Source: JBPYFK01 sp051984675
GTDB lineage: Bacteria > Actinomycetota > Actinomycetes > Mycobacteriales > Pseudonocardiaceae
DNA: 64,000 nt
Reading direction: 5' to 3'
Assembly: GCA_051984675.1 (NCBI GenBank)
Contig: JBPYFK010000045.1
Location: 56,946 to 120,945, forward strand
Part shown: positions 22,580 to 30,929 of the stretch, piece by piece
How the letters are laid out: the number at the start of each line of letters is the position of its first letter
How positions within the stretch are numbered: the stretch's first letter is position 1
The notes under the pieces: model-generated
What the model was told of the DNA's origin: nothing
What the model saw: only the letters and a program-made list of their open reading frames with translations
The model's database searches: none
Position numbers and translations under genes: made by a program

Positions 22580-24617
22580 TCATGTGATGCGCCCGGGGTC
22601 CATCGGCTCCCTGGCGGTGCCCAACCGGATCGTCATGGGGTCGATGCACCTTGGCCTGGAGACCGCCAGGGATGACGGGCAGGCGCTGGCCGCCTTCTAC
22701 ACCGAGCGCGTGCGTGGCGGTGTCGGGTTGATCATCACCGGCGGATGGGCGGTCAGCGGGTCCGGTGCGGCCGGACCGAGCTACGGCGTGATCGGCGAGC
22801 GGCGCTCGTCGGTGAAGCTGGCGCGGGTCGTGGACGCCGTCCACCGTGCGGGCGGGCGCATCGTGCTGCAGCTGTTCCACGCCGGCCGTTACGCGCGGCG
22901 GCAGACCCTGGGGTTGCCACCCCTGGCGCCGTCAGCGGTGGCCAGTCGGCTGACCGGGACCGAGCCGGTGGCGATGTCCGACGAGCGTATCCGCTCCACG
23001 ATCGCGGATTTCGCCTCCGCGGCGGCGCACGCGGCCGAACTCGGCTTCGACGGCGTCGAGGTGATGGCCTCCGAGGGCTATCTGATCAACCAGTTCCTGT
23101 CACCGCTGACCAACCGCCGCGCGGACGCCTGGGGCGGTGATTCCCGGCGCCGGATGCGGTTTCCCGCCGAGGTGCTGCGCGCGATCCGTGCGGCCGTCCA
23201 GCCGGATTTCCCCGTGCTGTTCAGGATTTCCGGGGACGACCTGATGGCCGGGTCCAGTACGGCGGACGAGGTCCGGGCCTTCGCCCGGCTGCTGGCCGAC
23301 GGTGGTGTGGACGCGCTCAACATCGGAATCGGCTGGCACGAGTCGCCCGTTCCCACCGTGCAACCCCAGGTTCCCGCGGGGATGTGGGTGCCGTGGGCGG
23401 AGTCGGTGAAGGAGGCTGTCGGGGATCTGCCCGTGATCGCCAGCAACCGGATCACCAGCATGGCACTGGCCGACAACGTCCTCGCCAGCACCAACCTGGA
23501 CTTCGTGTCCCTGGCCCGCCCGCTGCTGGCCGACCCGGACCTCATCGTGAAGAGCGTCACCGGGCGCCCGGTCAACACATGTCTGGCGTGCAACCAGGCC
23601 TGCATCGACCGCTCCCTGTTCGACGAGCCGGTGTCCTGCATGGTCAACCCGCGTGCCGGGCGCGAGCACGACCTCGACAGCCAGGATCTTCCCGACGGCC
23701 GTGTGCGGCGGTTCGCGGTACTCGGCGCCGGACCCGCGGGGATGCAGGCCGCCAAGACGCTGGCTGAGCTCGGCCACGCCGTCGAGGTGTTCGAAGCCGC
23801 GCCCGAGATCGGCGGGCAGTTCCGGCTGGCCCAGAGGGTCCCCGGCAAGGAGGTGTTCGCCGAGACCCTGCGGTACTTCGAGAGCGAGCTGACCCGGCTG
23901 GGTGTGCCCGTTCACCTGGGACGCCCGGTCGCCGAAGGGGACGAGGACCTGCTCGCGACCTTCGACGGCGTCATCGTCGCCACCGGGGTTCGGCCACGCC
24001 CGGTGGCGATTCCCGGCGCCGACCTGCCGCACGTGCACGACTACGCCTGGGCGCTGTCGGACGACGTGAGCGGGAACCGGTTCGTGATCATCGGCGGTGG
24101 AGGTGTCGCGGTCGACGTGGCGCACCGGCTCAGCCACCGGAGCAGCCGCACCGGCTGCGAGCGGGAGCGGTTCCGGTGGGAGCACGGCATCGGCGGTCGG
24201 GAGGTGGAGCTGCTCGACGATGGCCAGGACGTCACCGTCCTGCAACGCGGCCGCCGCCTGGGACGCACCATCGGCAAGACCACCCGGTGGGTGGTGCTTG
24301 GCGACCTCAAGCGCAACGGCGTGCGCGTGCGCAGCGAGATCACCTACGACCAGATCACCGAGAAGGGCGTCTGGATCGCCAACTCCGAGGGCGCGTACGA
24401 GCTGATCCAGGCCGACCGGGTGATCGTGGCCGCCGGTCAGGAGAGCAACACCGACGTGCTCGACGTGGTACGCCGTAGTCAGGTTGAGTACCAGGTCGTT
24501 GGCGGCGCGCGGCAAGCCGACGGCATCGACGCCGTGCGGGCGTTCGAGGAAGGGATGCTGGCGTCGCGGGAACTGGTGCGCTCAGTCGACCAGCGCCTGG
24601 TAAACGAGCTGGTGTAG
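22569..24617 (+). CDS. 2,4-dienoyl-CoA-reductase-like flavin oxidoreductase (PlmM/AnsM-like)
   Basis: A 682-aa protein built like FadH: an N-terminal Old Yellow Enzyme TIM barrel (PGSIGSLAVPNRIVMGSM; LQLFHAGRYARRQ; GFDGVEVMASEGYLINQFL), a 4Fe-4S site (CLACNQACIDRSLFDEPVSC, Cys spacing 2, 3 and 11) and C-terminal FAD/NAD domains (VLGAGPAGMQAAKTLAELG; FVIIGGGGVAVDVAHRL). Such enzymes reduce conjugated dienoyl-CoA, as required for ring saturation toward cyclohexanecarboxyl-CoA. GTG 22569 overlaps the SDR gene by 11 nt; ATG 22587 is an alternative. Its 3' end overlaps the convergent serine hydrolase gene by 36 bp. An insertion of about 35 residues (Arg/Glu/Gly-rich, near nt 24130-24240) interrupts the NAD domain. 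Confidence 0.88.
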   Translation: MTHDHVMRPGSIGSLAVPNRIVMGSMHLGLETARDDGQALAAFYTERVRGGVGLIITGGWAVSGSGAAGPSYGVIGERRSSVKLARVVDAVHRAGGRIVLQLFHAGRYARRQTLGLPPLAPSAVASRLTGTEPVAMSDERIRSTIADFASAAAHAAELGFDGVEVMASEGYLINQFLSPLTNRRADAWGGDSRRRMRFPAEVLRAIRAAVQPDFPVLFRISGDDLMAGSSTADEVRAFARLLADGGVDALNIGIGWHESPVPTVQPQVPAGMWVPWAESVKEAVGDLPVIASNRITSMALADNVLASTNLDFVSLARPLLADPDLIVKSVTGRPVNTCLACNQACIDRSLFDEPVSCMVNPRAGREHDLDSQDLPDGRVRRFAVLGAGPAGMQAAKTLAELGHAVEVFEAAPEIGGQFRLAQRVPGKEVFAETLRYFESELTRLGVPVHLGRPVAEGDEDLLATFDGVIVATGVRPRPVAIPGADLPHVHDYAWALSDDVSGNRFVIIGGGGVAVDVAHRLSHRSSRTGCERERFRWEHGIGGREVELLDDGQDVTVLQRGRRLGRTIGKTTRWVVLGDLKRNGVRVRSEITYDQITEKGVWIANSEGAYELIQADRVIVAAGQESNTDVLDVVRRSQVEYQVVGGARQADGIDAVRAFEEGMLASRELVRSVDQRLVNELV

Positions 24618-25814
24618 CTGTGAGCGGATCGGGTAGGTGCTCGACGGCATGAGCTGGGTCAGGAACAGCACGGTGATGTCCTCGTGCGGATCGACCCAGA
24701 ACGCCGTGCTGGCCATCCCACCCCAGGAGAACTCCCCCGGCGAGCACAGCACCTTGCCCGCGACCGGGTCCTGCACGACGGCGAACCCGAGGCCGAACCC
24801 CTTGCCCGCGTTGGTGGCCTCCGAGAACGAGTCCACCGCGAAGGCGGCCAGGTCGACCCCGCCCGGCAGGTGGTTGCGGGTCATGTAGTCCAGGGTCCGC
24901 CGCCCGAGCAGCCGGATGTCGTCCAGCCGCCCGCCACCCAGCAGCATTTGGGTGAACCGGTGGTAGTCGCGGGCGGAGGACACCAGCCCGCCCCCACCGG
25001 AATGTGCCAACTGCTCACGGAGCACGACCGCGCCGGCCTTGTCGTTGCGGACCAGTCCACCGCCGTTCCCGGGGCCATAAAGGGCGGCCAGCCGACTGTG
25101 GTCGCTCGCGTCGACCGTGAACGACGTGTCCCGCATGTCCAGCGGGTCGAAGATCCGCTCGCGGAAGAAGGCGTCGAGCCGCTGCCCGGACACGATCTCG
25201 ACCACCCGGCCCAGCACGTCGGTGGACACCGAGTAGTTCCACCCCTGGCCGGGGTCGAACAGCAACGGGATGTCCGCCCAGGCATCGCAGCACGCGGCCA
25301 GATCGAGGTGGTCGGGGCCGGGGAGGTCGAAGCCACGGGCGCGGTGGACCGCGTCCATCGGGTGAATGCCGTGGAAGCCGTAGGTCAACCCCGAGGTGTG
25401 GGTGAGCAGGTGCCACAGCCGGACCGGCTCGGTGGCCGGGCGGGTTTGCGGAGCCTGCGGGGGTCCCGAGACGTAGACGCGCATGTCCGCGAACGACGGG
25501 ATGAAGTCGCTGACCGGGTCGCTGAGTTCGAAGGCGCCTTCCTCGTAGAGCATCATCGCGGCCAGCGAGGTGACCGGCTTGGTCATCGAGTAGACGCGGA
25601 ACAGGGTGTCGGTTTCCACGGGCAGTTGCGCTTCGACGTCCCGCAGGCCGTGCGTGGACAGGTGCGCGACCTTGCCCGCCCGGGTCACCAGCACCAGCCA
25701 TCCGGGCAGTTTGCCGTCCGCGACGTAGCGCTCGAAGTGCCGGTCGATCCGCTGGAGCCGGCGCGGGTCGAGCCCGACCTCCTCCGGCTCGATTTCGATC
25801 TGCAGCTGACCCAC
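24582..25814 (-). CDS. Serine hydrolase, class C beta-lactamase-like
   Basis: A 410-aa beta-lactamase/esterase-fold protein (Pfam Beta-lactamase type, EstB-like). The S-x-x-K catalytic pair is VYSMTKPVTS, near residue 96; the second motif region is WNYSVSTDVLGRVVEIVSG with Tyr as expected; LLTHTSGLTYGFHG is the usual helix before it. No signal peptide is evident, which favours an intracellular esterase or amidase over a secreted penicillin-binding protein. ATG 25814 follows GGAGGAGC. It faces the CHC-CoA operon and overlaps its last gene by 36 bp; whether it acts with that operon is unknown. Confidence 0.88.
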   Translation of the reverse strand: MGQLQIEIEPEEVGLDPRRLQRIDRHFERYVADGKLPGWLVLVTRAGKVAHLSTHGLRDVEAQLPVETDTLFRVYSMTKPVTSLAAMMLYEEGAFELSDPVSDFIPSFADMRVYVSGPPQAPQTRPATEPVRLWHLLTHTSGLTYGFHGIHPMDAVHRARGFDLPGPDHLDLAACCDAWADIPLLFDPGQGWNYSVSTDVLGRVVEIVSGQRLDAFFRERIFDPLDMRDTSFTVDASDHSRLAALYGPGNGGGLVRNDKAGAVVLREQLAHSGGGGLVSSARDYHRFTQMLLGGGRLDDIRLLGRRTLDYMTRNHLPGGVDLAAFAVDSFSEATNAGKGFGLGFAVVQDPVAGKVLCSPGEFSWGGMASTAFWVDPHEDITVLFLTQLMPSSTYPIRSQLHQLVYQALVD

Positions 25815-25958
25815 CGCTCCTCCTTACCGCGCTTCGCCTACGACCTCGCGGTCTTTCTACTCGTCACGGCGTCGTCGTGCCAGTGTCGAGTGCCTCACGT
25901 GGCACAGCGCAGAACAGTGCCAACACCCGGCGCGTCGGTTGGTAGCGTCGGAGAGGTG

Positions 25959-27359
25959 ATGGATATCGCCACCCCCGCTGATCTTCCCCGCACGGTCGGA
26001 GAGTTGCGAGCCGCCGGGTACCAGCCGCGCGGGGTGAGAGTCGAAGTCCGGGACAACCTGCTCGCGGCGCTGCGCGGCGGGGACAATCCGTGGCCCGGTG
26101 TCGTCGGTTTCGACCGGACGGTCCTTCCGCAGCTGGAACGCGCGTTGATCGCGGGCCACGACGTCGTGCTGCTCGGAGAGCGCGGGCAGGGCAAGACCAG
26201 GTTGCTGCGCTCACTGACGGCGCTGCTGGACGAATGGACCCCGGTGATCGAGCGTTCCGAGCTGGGTGAGCATCCGCTGCAGCCGATCACACCGGTGTCG
26301 CGGCGACGTGCGGCCGAGGAAGGGGACGCGCTGCCGGTGGCGTGGCGGCACCGCAGCGAGCGGTACGTGGAGAAGCTCGCCACCCCGGACACCGCGGTTG
26401 GCGATCTCATCGGGGACGTCGACCCGGTCAAGGTGGCCGAGGGTCGTTCGCTGGGTGACCCCGAGACGATCCACTACGGGCTCGTGCCGCGAGCACATCG
26501 CGGGATCGTCACCGTCAATGAGCTGCCTGACCTGGCCGAACGCATCCAGGTGGCCTTGCTGAACGTGATGGAGGAGCGCGACATCCAGATTCGCGGCTAC
26601 AGCCTGCGGCTGCCGCTGGACGTGCTGCTCGTCGCCACCGCGAACCCCGAGGACTACACGAACCGGGGCCGGATCGTCACCCCGTTGAAGGACCGCTTCG
26701 GCGCGGAGATCCGCACCCACTACCCGCTGACCGTGGCCGACGAGATCGCGCTGGTCCGGCAGGAAGCGCAGCTCGACGCCGAAGTCGATGATCACCTGCT
26801 GGAGGTGCTGGCCCGGTATGTCGCGCACCTGCGCGAGTCCTCGGCGGTGGACCAGCGCTCGGGCGTGTCGGCGCGCTTCGCGATCGCCGCGGCCGAGACG
26901 GTGTCCGCTGCGGCGGTGCACCGCGCGGCCGTGACCGGGGAGGAGCCGCCGGTGGCGCGCCCGGTCGATCTCGCGGCGGTGCCGCCGGTGCTGCGCGGCA
27001 AGCTGGAGTTCGAGCCGGGCGAGGAGGGCCGCGAGGACGAGCTGCTCGCCTACCTCCTGCGCCGGTCGACGGCCGACGTCGCGCGTCACCTGTTCGCGGG
27101 CGTGGACCTGCAGCCGCTCGCGGATGCGGTGACCAACGGCCACCCGGTGGCCACGGGCGAGCACGTCAACCCCCGCGAGGTGCTCACCGCGCTGCCCGAA
27201 CTGCCGGTGTTGCATGAGGTCGCGGTGCGTGCCGGCGCGGAGAAGGACGCTCCGGCCGGGCGCGTCGTCAGCGCGGTCGAGCTGGCCCTCGAAGTGCTCT
27301 ACCTGACCAAGAAGATCGGCAAGGACACCGAAGACGACCGGTCGGTGTACGGGCCATGA
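25959..27359 (+). CDS. MoxR/magnesium-chelatase-type AAA ATPase
   Basis: A 466-aa AAA+ ATPase. Walker A is GERGQGKTR near residue 73; sensor and ring elements GIVTVNELPDLAERIQVALLNVMEERDIQIRG and LLVATANPEDYTNRGRIVTPLKDRFG follow, typical of MoxR/ChlI-like ATPases. Such enzymes remodel partners in concert with a VWA-domain protein, and the next gene (4-nt ATGA overlap) encodes one. ATG 25959 follows GGAG at 25950-25953; TAGCGT precedes it. The client is unknown. Confidence 0.9.
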   Translation: MDIATPADLPRTVGELRAAGYQPRGVRVEVRDNLLAALRGGDNPWPGVVGFDRTVLPQLERALIAGHDVVLLGERGQGKTRLLRSLTALLDEWTPVIERSELGEHPLQPITPVSRRRAAEEGDALPVAWRHRSERYVEKLATPDTAVGDLIGDVDPVKVAEGRSLGDPETIHYGLVPRAHRGIVTVNELPDLAERIQVALLNVMEERDIQIRGYSLRLPLDVLLVATANPEDYTNRGRIVTPLKDRFGAEIRTHYPLTVADEIALVRQEAQLDAEVDDHLLEVLARYVAHLRESSAVDQRSGVSARFAIAAAETVSAAAVHRAAVTGEEPPVARPVDLAAVPPVLRGKLEFEPGEEGREDELLAYLLRRSTADVARHLFAGVDLQPLADAVTNGHPVATGEHVNPREVLTALPELPVLHEVAVRAGAEKDAPAGRVVSAVELALEVLYLTKKIGKDTEDDRSVYGP

Positions 27360-29332
27360 GCGTGCCGCCCCGCCGCTACCGCTACAGCGCCTGGCACGGC
27401 GGTGCCGACCCGCTGGAACCGCCGCTTGATCTGCGGGAAGCGCTCGACGACCTGGGACGCGAGGTCATGGAGGGCAGCTCACCGCACGGCGCCCTCAACG
27501 AGCTGCTGCGCACCGGCACGTCGGACGTTCGCGGGCTCGACGAACTCACCCGACGGTTGTGGCAGCGCCGCCGCGAGCTGCAGCGGCGCCACCGGCTCGA
27601 CGGCACCTTGCAGCAGGTCCGCGAGCTGCTGGAACGGGCGTTGCGGCAGGAGCGGGAGGCACTGGCTGCCGAGGACGGTGAGGACGCGCGTTTCCGGGAG
27701 TTGCAGCTCGACGCGCTTCCCGGCGACACGGCGGGAGCGGTGTCGGAACTCAGCGACTACGACTGGCGTTCGTCGCAGGCGCGGGAGACCTACGCCGAGA
27801 TCCAGCAACTCCTCGGCCAGCAGGTGATGCAGCAGCGCTTCCAGGGCATGCGAGAGGCGCTGCAGAACACCACACCCGAGGACGTCGAACGCGTCCGGCG
27901 GATGCTCGACGACCTCTCGGATCTGCTGGCGGCGCATGCGCGCGGAGACGCGGACGTGCCACAGCGCTTCGAGCGTTTCATGGCCGAGCACGGGGAGTTC
28001 TTCCCGGAGAACCCGAGGAATGTGGACGAGCTGATCGATGCGCTGGCCGCTCGTTCCGCCGCCGCGCAGCGGGTTCTGAACTCGATGAGCGAGGAGCAAC
28101 GCTCCGAGCTGATGTCCCTCGCCCAGCAGGCTTTCGGCGATCCACGGATCGCCCAGTCCCTGAACCGGTTGGACGCGCAGTTGCGGTCGCTGCGTCCCGA
28201 CGAGGACTGGCGGGGGCGGGCGCGGTTCCGGGGTAACGACCCGTTGGGACTGGCCGAAGCGACGCAGGCGATGGCGGAGATCGGGGAGCTGGATCAGCTT
28301 GCCGAGCAGCTCGCACAGTCCTACCCGGGTGCGCGGCTGGAGGACATCGACCTGGAGGCGTTGGAGCGGCAGCTCGGCGAGCAGTCCGTGGTGGACGTGA
28401 ATCGGCTGCGGGAGCTGGATCGTCAGCTCCAGCAGCAGGGCTTGCTTGAGCGCGCGCCTGACGGCGGCTTGCGGTTGAGCCCGCGCGCCCTGCGCAGGCT
28501 GGGCGAGACCGCACTGCGGTCGGTGCTGTCGTCGCTGCGCTCGCGCGGGGGTGAGCGGGACGCGGATCGCGCGGGAGCGGCGGGGGAGCTGACCGGCACG
28601 ACACGGCCGTGGAGCTTCGGGGACTCCGAGCCCTGGGACGCCGGTCGCACCGTGCGCAACGCCGTGGTGCGGCGGGCTTTGGACAGCGCGGCTGACCCGG
28701 CCGGCGCCCCGCCGCTTCTGGATGTCTCAGACCTGGAGGTCGCCGAAACCGAGCAGCGGACCCGTGCGGCGGTGGCGCTGTGCGTGGACACCTCGTGGTC
28801 GATGGTGCAGGACGGCCGGTGGGTGCCGATGAAGCGTACCGGGCTGGCCCTGCACCACCTGATTTCCACGCGGTACCGGTCGGATTCGTTGCAGCTGGTG
28901 ACGTTCGGTCGGTATGCGTCCACTGTGGAGCTTGCGGAGTTGGCGTCGCTGGAGGGAACGTGGGAGCAGGGCACGAACCTGCACCATGCGCTGCTGCTCG
29001 CGGGCCGTCACGTCCGCCGGCACCCGGACGCGCAGCCGGTGGTGCTGGTGGTGACGGATGGCGAACCGACCGCACATCTGGAGCCCGACGGCGAAGCCGT
29101 GTTCGATTACCCGCCGACACATCGGACGCTGTCCGTAACACTGTCCGAAGTGGACGCACTGGCGCGGTTGGACGCTTCGCTGAGCGTGTTCATGCTCGGA
29201 GAGGACGAGCGCTTGGCCGCGTTCGTGGACCTGATCGCCCGGCGCGGGCGGGGGAGAGTCATCGCACCGACCGAGGACGGGCTGGGAGCGGCTGTCGTCG
29301 GCGACTACCTGCGCGCCAAGCGCCGCCGGTAG
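27356..29332 (+). CDS. VWA-domain protein, partner of MoxR-type ATPase
   Basis: A 658-aa protein. The N-terminal 450 residues are charged, helical and Gln/Glu/Arg-rich with several likely coiled coils (e.g. LWQRRRELQRRHRL, REALQNTTPEDVERVRRML). The C-terminal von Willebrand A domain has the MIDAS DTSWS in ALCVDTSWSMVQDG, a conserved Thr region, and VVTDGEPTAH. VWA/MoxR pairs act as metal-dependent assembly or insertion machines. No membrane helix is seen. Translationally coupled to the ATPase gene by ATGA. Confidence 0.9.
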   Translation: MSVPPRRYRYSAWHGGADPLEPPLDLREALDDLGREVMEGSSPHGALNELLRTGTSDVRGLDELTRRLWQRRRELQRRHRLDGTLQQVRELLERALRQEREALAAEDGEDARFRELQLDALPGDTAGAVSELSDYDWRSSQARETYAEIQQLLGQQVMQQRFQGMREALQNTTPEDVERVRRMLDDLSDLLAAHARGDADVPQRFERFMAEHGEFFPENPRNVDELIDALAARSAAAQRVLNSMSEEQRSELMSLAQQAFGDPRIAQSLNRLDAQLRSLRPDEDWRGRARFRGNDPLGLAEATQAMAEIGELDQLAEQLAQSYPGARLEDIDLEALERQLGEQSVVDVNRLRELDRQLQQQGLLERAPDGGLRLSPRALRRLGETALRSVLSSLRSRGGERDADRAGAAGELTGTTRPWSFGDSEPWDAGRTVRNAVVRRALDSAADPAGAPPLLDVSDLEVAETEQRTRAAVALCVDTSWSMVQDGRWVPMKRTGLALHHLISTRYRSDSLQLVTFGRYASTVELAELASLEGTWEQGTNLHHALLLAGRHVRRHPDAQPVVLVVTDGEPTAHLEPDGEAVFDYPPTHRTLSVTLSEVDALARLDASLSVFMLGEDERLAAFVDLIARRGRGRVIAPTEDGLGAAVVGDYLRAKRRR

Positions 29333-29384
29333 CGCGGGTCGCAAGAGCTGTGCGGAGTGCAGCGTGCGCGCGTTGTGAGAATCC

Positions 29385-29413
29385 ACGGTCCGATTAGTTC
29401 GATTAGTGACCGT
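29385..29413. promoter_or_regulatory. Nested inverted/direct repeat upstream of membrane protein gene
   Basis: ACGGTC (29385-29390) and GACCGT (29408-29413) flank two direct copies of CGATTAGT (29391-29398 and 29400-29407). A compact symmetric element about 90 bp before the next gene; probably an operator. The rest of 29333-29504 shows nothing recognisable. Confidence 0.4.
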
Positions 29414-29504
29414 ATGCCCCTTTGATGACTCTCCTTCTCTCCTTGGGGGCTCGATTACAAGGGGCTTCAGAATTTGGCGCCCTGCGATGTGGCAGGTTTG
29501 CGCC

Positions 29505-30329
29505 ATGACGTTAGGTCGAGTCCAGCCCGCCGGGCCTTCGGTTTCCCTGCGGCACGCGATGAGCAAGGTGCCAGAAGTCACAGTCATCTTCTGGATCATC
29601 AAAGTATTGACGACCGGCATGGGCGAGGTGGCATCTGACTACCTGGCCGACAATTACGACCCCATGATCGCTGGCGGTGTCGCGGGCATGGTCCTGCTCG
29701 CCTCCCTGGTACTGCAGCTGGCCGTGCGTCGGTACGTGGCGTGGATCTACTGGACGGCCGTCGTCATGGTCAGCGTGGTCGGCACGATGGGCGCCGATTT
29801 CGTACACACCATCATGGGCGTCCCCTACGAGGTATCGACCGCCTTTTTCGTGGTCGTGCTGGCCGCGATCTTCGGTGTCTGGTATGCGACCGAGAAAACG
29901 CTGTCCATCCACAGCATTCGCACCCGTCGGCGGGAGATCTTCTACTGGCTCACCGTGATGGCCACGTTCGCGCTCGGCACGGCGGCAGGTGACCTGAGCG
30001 CTTCCACCGCCGGTTTGGGTTACTTCGGCTCGGGCGTGATGTTCGCCGTGGTGATCGCGATCCCGGCCATCGCCCATCGGATGTTCGGCCTGAACGCGGT
30101 CGTGGCGTTCTGGTTCGCCTACATCGTGACGCGGCCGCTCGGTGCGTCGTTCGCGGACTGGCTGGGTATGCCGGCCAACCGAGGAGGTATCGGGCTGGGG
30201 CTCGGACAGGTGAGCGTGGGATTGACGACCTTGATCATTGCGCTGGTCGGCTACCTGGCCTTCACCCGCAAAGATGTTGAAACCGCCGACGTTGGCACCG
30301 AAACGGAGTTCGTCGACCGCGTCGCGTAA
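29505..30329 (+). CDS. COG4705-like integral membrane protein
   Basis: A polytopic membrane protein of about 274 aa with eight or so hydrophobic segments, beginning SKVPEVTVIFWIIKVLTTGMGE, typical of the uncharacterised COG4705 family ('membrane-anchored protein'). Repeated GDLS/GE-type motifs (TTGMGEVASDYLADN and GTAAGDLSASTAGLG) sit after paired helices, suggesting an internal two-fold repeat. ATG 29559 (256 aa) is a good alternative start, since the strong homology begins there. Function unknown. A strong terminator follows. Confidence 0.78.
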   Translation: MTLGRVQPAGPSVSLRHAMSKVPEVTVIFWIIKVLTTGMGEVASDYLADNYDPMIAGGVAGMVLLASLVLQLAVRRYVAWIYWTAVVMVSVVGTMGADFVHTIMGVPYEVSTAFFVVVLAAIFGVWYATEKTLSIHSIRTRRREIFYWLTVMATFALGTAAGDLSASTAGLGYFGSGVMFAVVIAIPAIAHRMFGLNAVVAFWFAYIVTRPLGASFADWLGMPANRGGIGLGLGQVSVGLTTLIIALVGYLAFTRKDVETADVGTETEFVDRVA

Positions 30330-30343
30330 CGCTGGGAGCCTTG

Positions 30344-30372
30344 GTGGGGCGGGCGTCGAACGCCCGCCCCAC
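30344..30372 (+). terminator. Strong hairpin after COG4705-like gene
   Basis: A 13-bp perfect stem, GTGGGGCGGGCGT (30344-30356) with ACGCCCGCCCCAC (30360-30372), and a 3-nt loop, starting 15 nt after the stop codon. No T-run, as is usual in high-GC actinomycetes. Confidence 0.8.
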
Positions 30373-30399
30373 GAGCTGCCACCAACCTCCGGCGATGTG

Positions 30400-30543
30400 G
30401 TGTCCGGCACGGTCGCATCACCAGACGTACGCCGCGCGCAATGGGAACGTCTCTTGGAACTTGCCGAGCTGCGATTCGCGGAGGCGCCCCCCGATGGACC
30501 CGATGAATCCATGGCGTTCGTGAAGAAGCTCATAACTGAATGA
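30400..30543 (+). CDS. Putative 47-aa small protein before DUF397
   Basis: A short open frame whose stop overlaps the DUF397 start (ATGA at 30540). The predicted end, RRAQWERLLELAELRFAEAP then PDGPDESMAFVKKLITE, is amphipathic and acidic and reads as plausible protein. GTG 30400 or GTG 30397 could start it; no good ribosome binding site is visible. DUF397 genes normally follow an HTH regulator; this may be a remnant or a replacement of one. Low certainty. Confidence 0.35.
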   Translation: MSGTVASPDVRRAQWERLLELAELRFAEAPPDGPDESMAFVKKLITE

Positions 30544-30764
30544 GCAGGAGGTGTGCGCTGTCCGGCTTGAGAGTGACACCGTCTTATTGGAAGAAGTCGA
30601 GCTACAGCGCCAACAACGGCGCGTGCGTCGAAGTAGCCCTCGCGCCGGACTTCGTGACGGTTCGGGACTCGAAGAATCCAGATGGGCCTCGGCTTCGGTT
30701 CGCTGGCGAGGACTGGGCTCAGTTCGCGGCGCGAGCCAAGGGCGGGAGGTTCGACCGGCACTGA
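30540..30764 (+). CDS. DUF397 domain protein
   Basis: A 74-aa protein with the signature YWKKSSYSANNGACVEVA, followed by VTVRDSKNPDGPRLRF and W-x-x-F. DUF397 proteins are common in Actinobacteria, often encoded beside XRE-family HTH regulators and thought to act with them as small partners (BldB/WhiJ-type systems). No HTH regulator lies within several kilobases here. The start is uncertain: ATG 30540 overlaps the small frame before it, and AGGAGG at 30546-30551 lies inside the reading frame. A weak hairpin (30783-30802) follows. Confidence 0.8.
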   Translation: MSRRCALSGLRVTPSYWKKSSYSANNGACVEVALAPDFVTVRDSKNPDGPRLRFAGEDWAQFAARAKGGRFDRH

Positions 30765-30916
30765 CGGCGGTGATCCGGCTAGCGTGAGTGGCAACGCTCA
30801 CGGTGGGCTTGATCCCCTGTGCAGAGAGTGGCAGTCGTGGCGGTGCGGAATAGTGCTGCTGGGCGGCGCGTTTGTCCCTGGGAGCTTCCTGCTCCCAAGT
30901 CCCCCTCACGAACGTC

Positions 30917-30922
30917 TAAGGT
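30917..30922 (+). promoter_or_regulatory. mshC: -10 box for leaderless mshC mRNA
   Basis: TAAGGT ends 7 nt before the mshC ATG; no Shine-Dalgarno sequence is present. The -35 region is not recognisable. Confidence 0.5.
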
Positions 30923-30929
30923 CGGATGC

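Noticed and set aside
24582..25814. Antibiotic-resistance beta-lactamase
   Set aside because: The SxxK core is present, but there is no signal peptide and the sequence is of the broad esterase/serine-hydrolase type.
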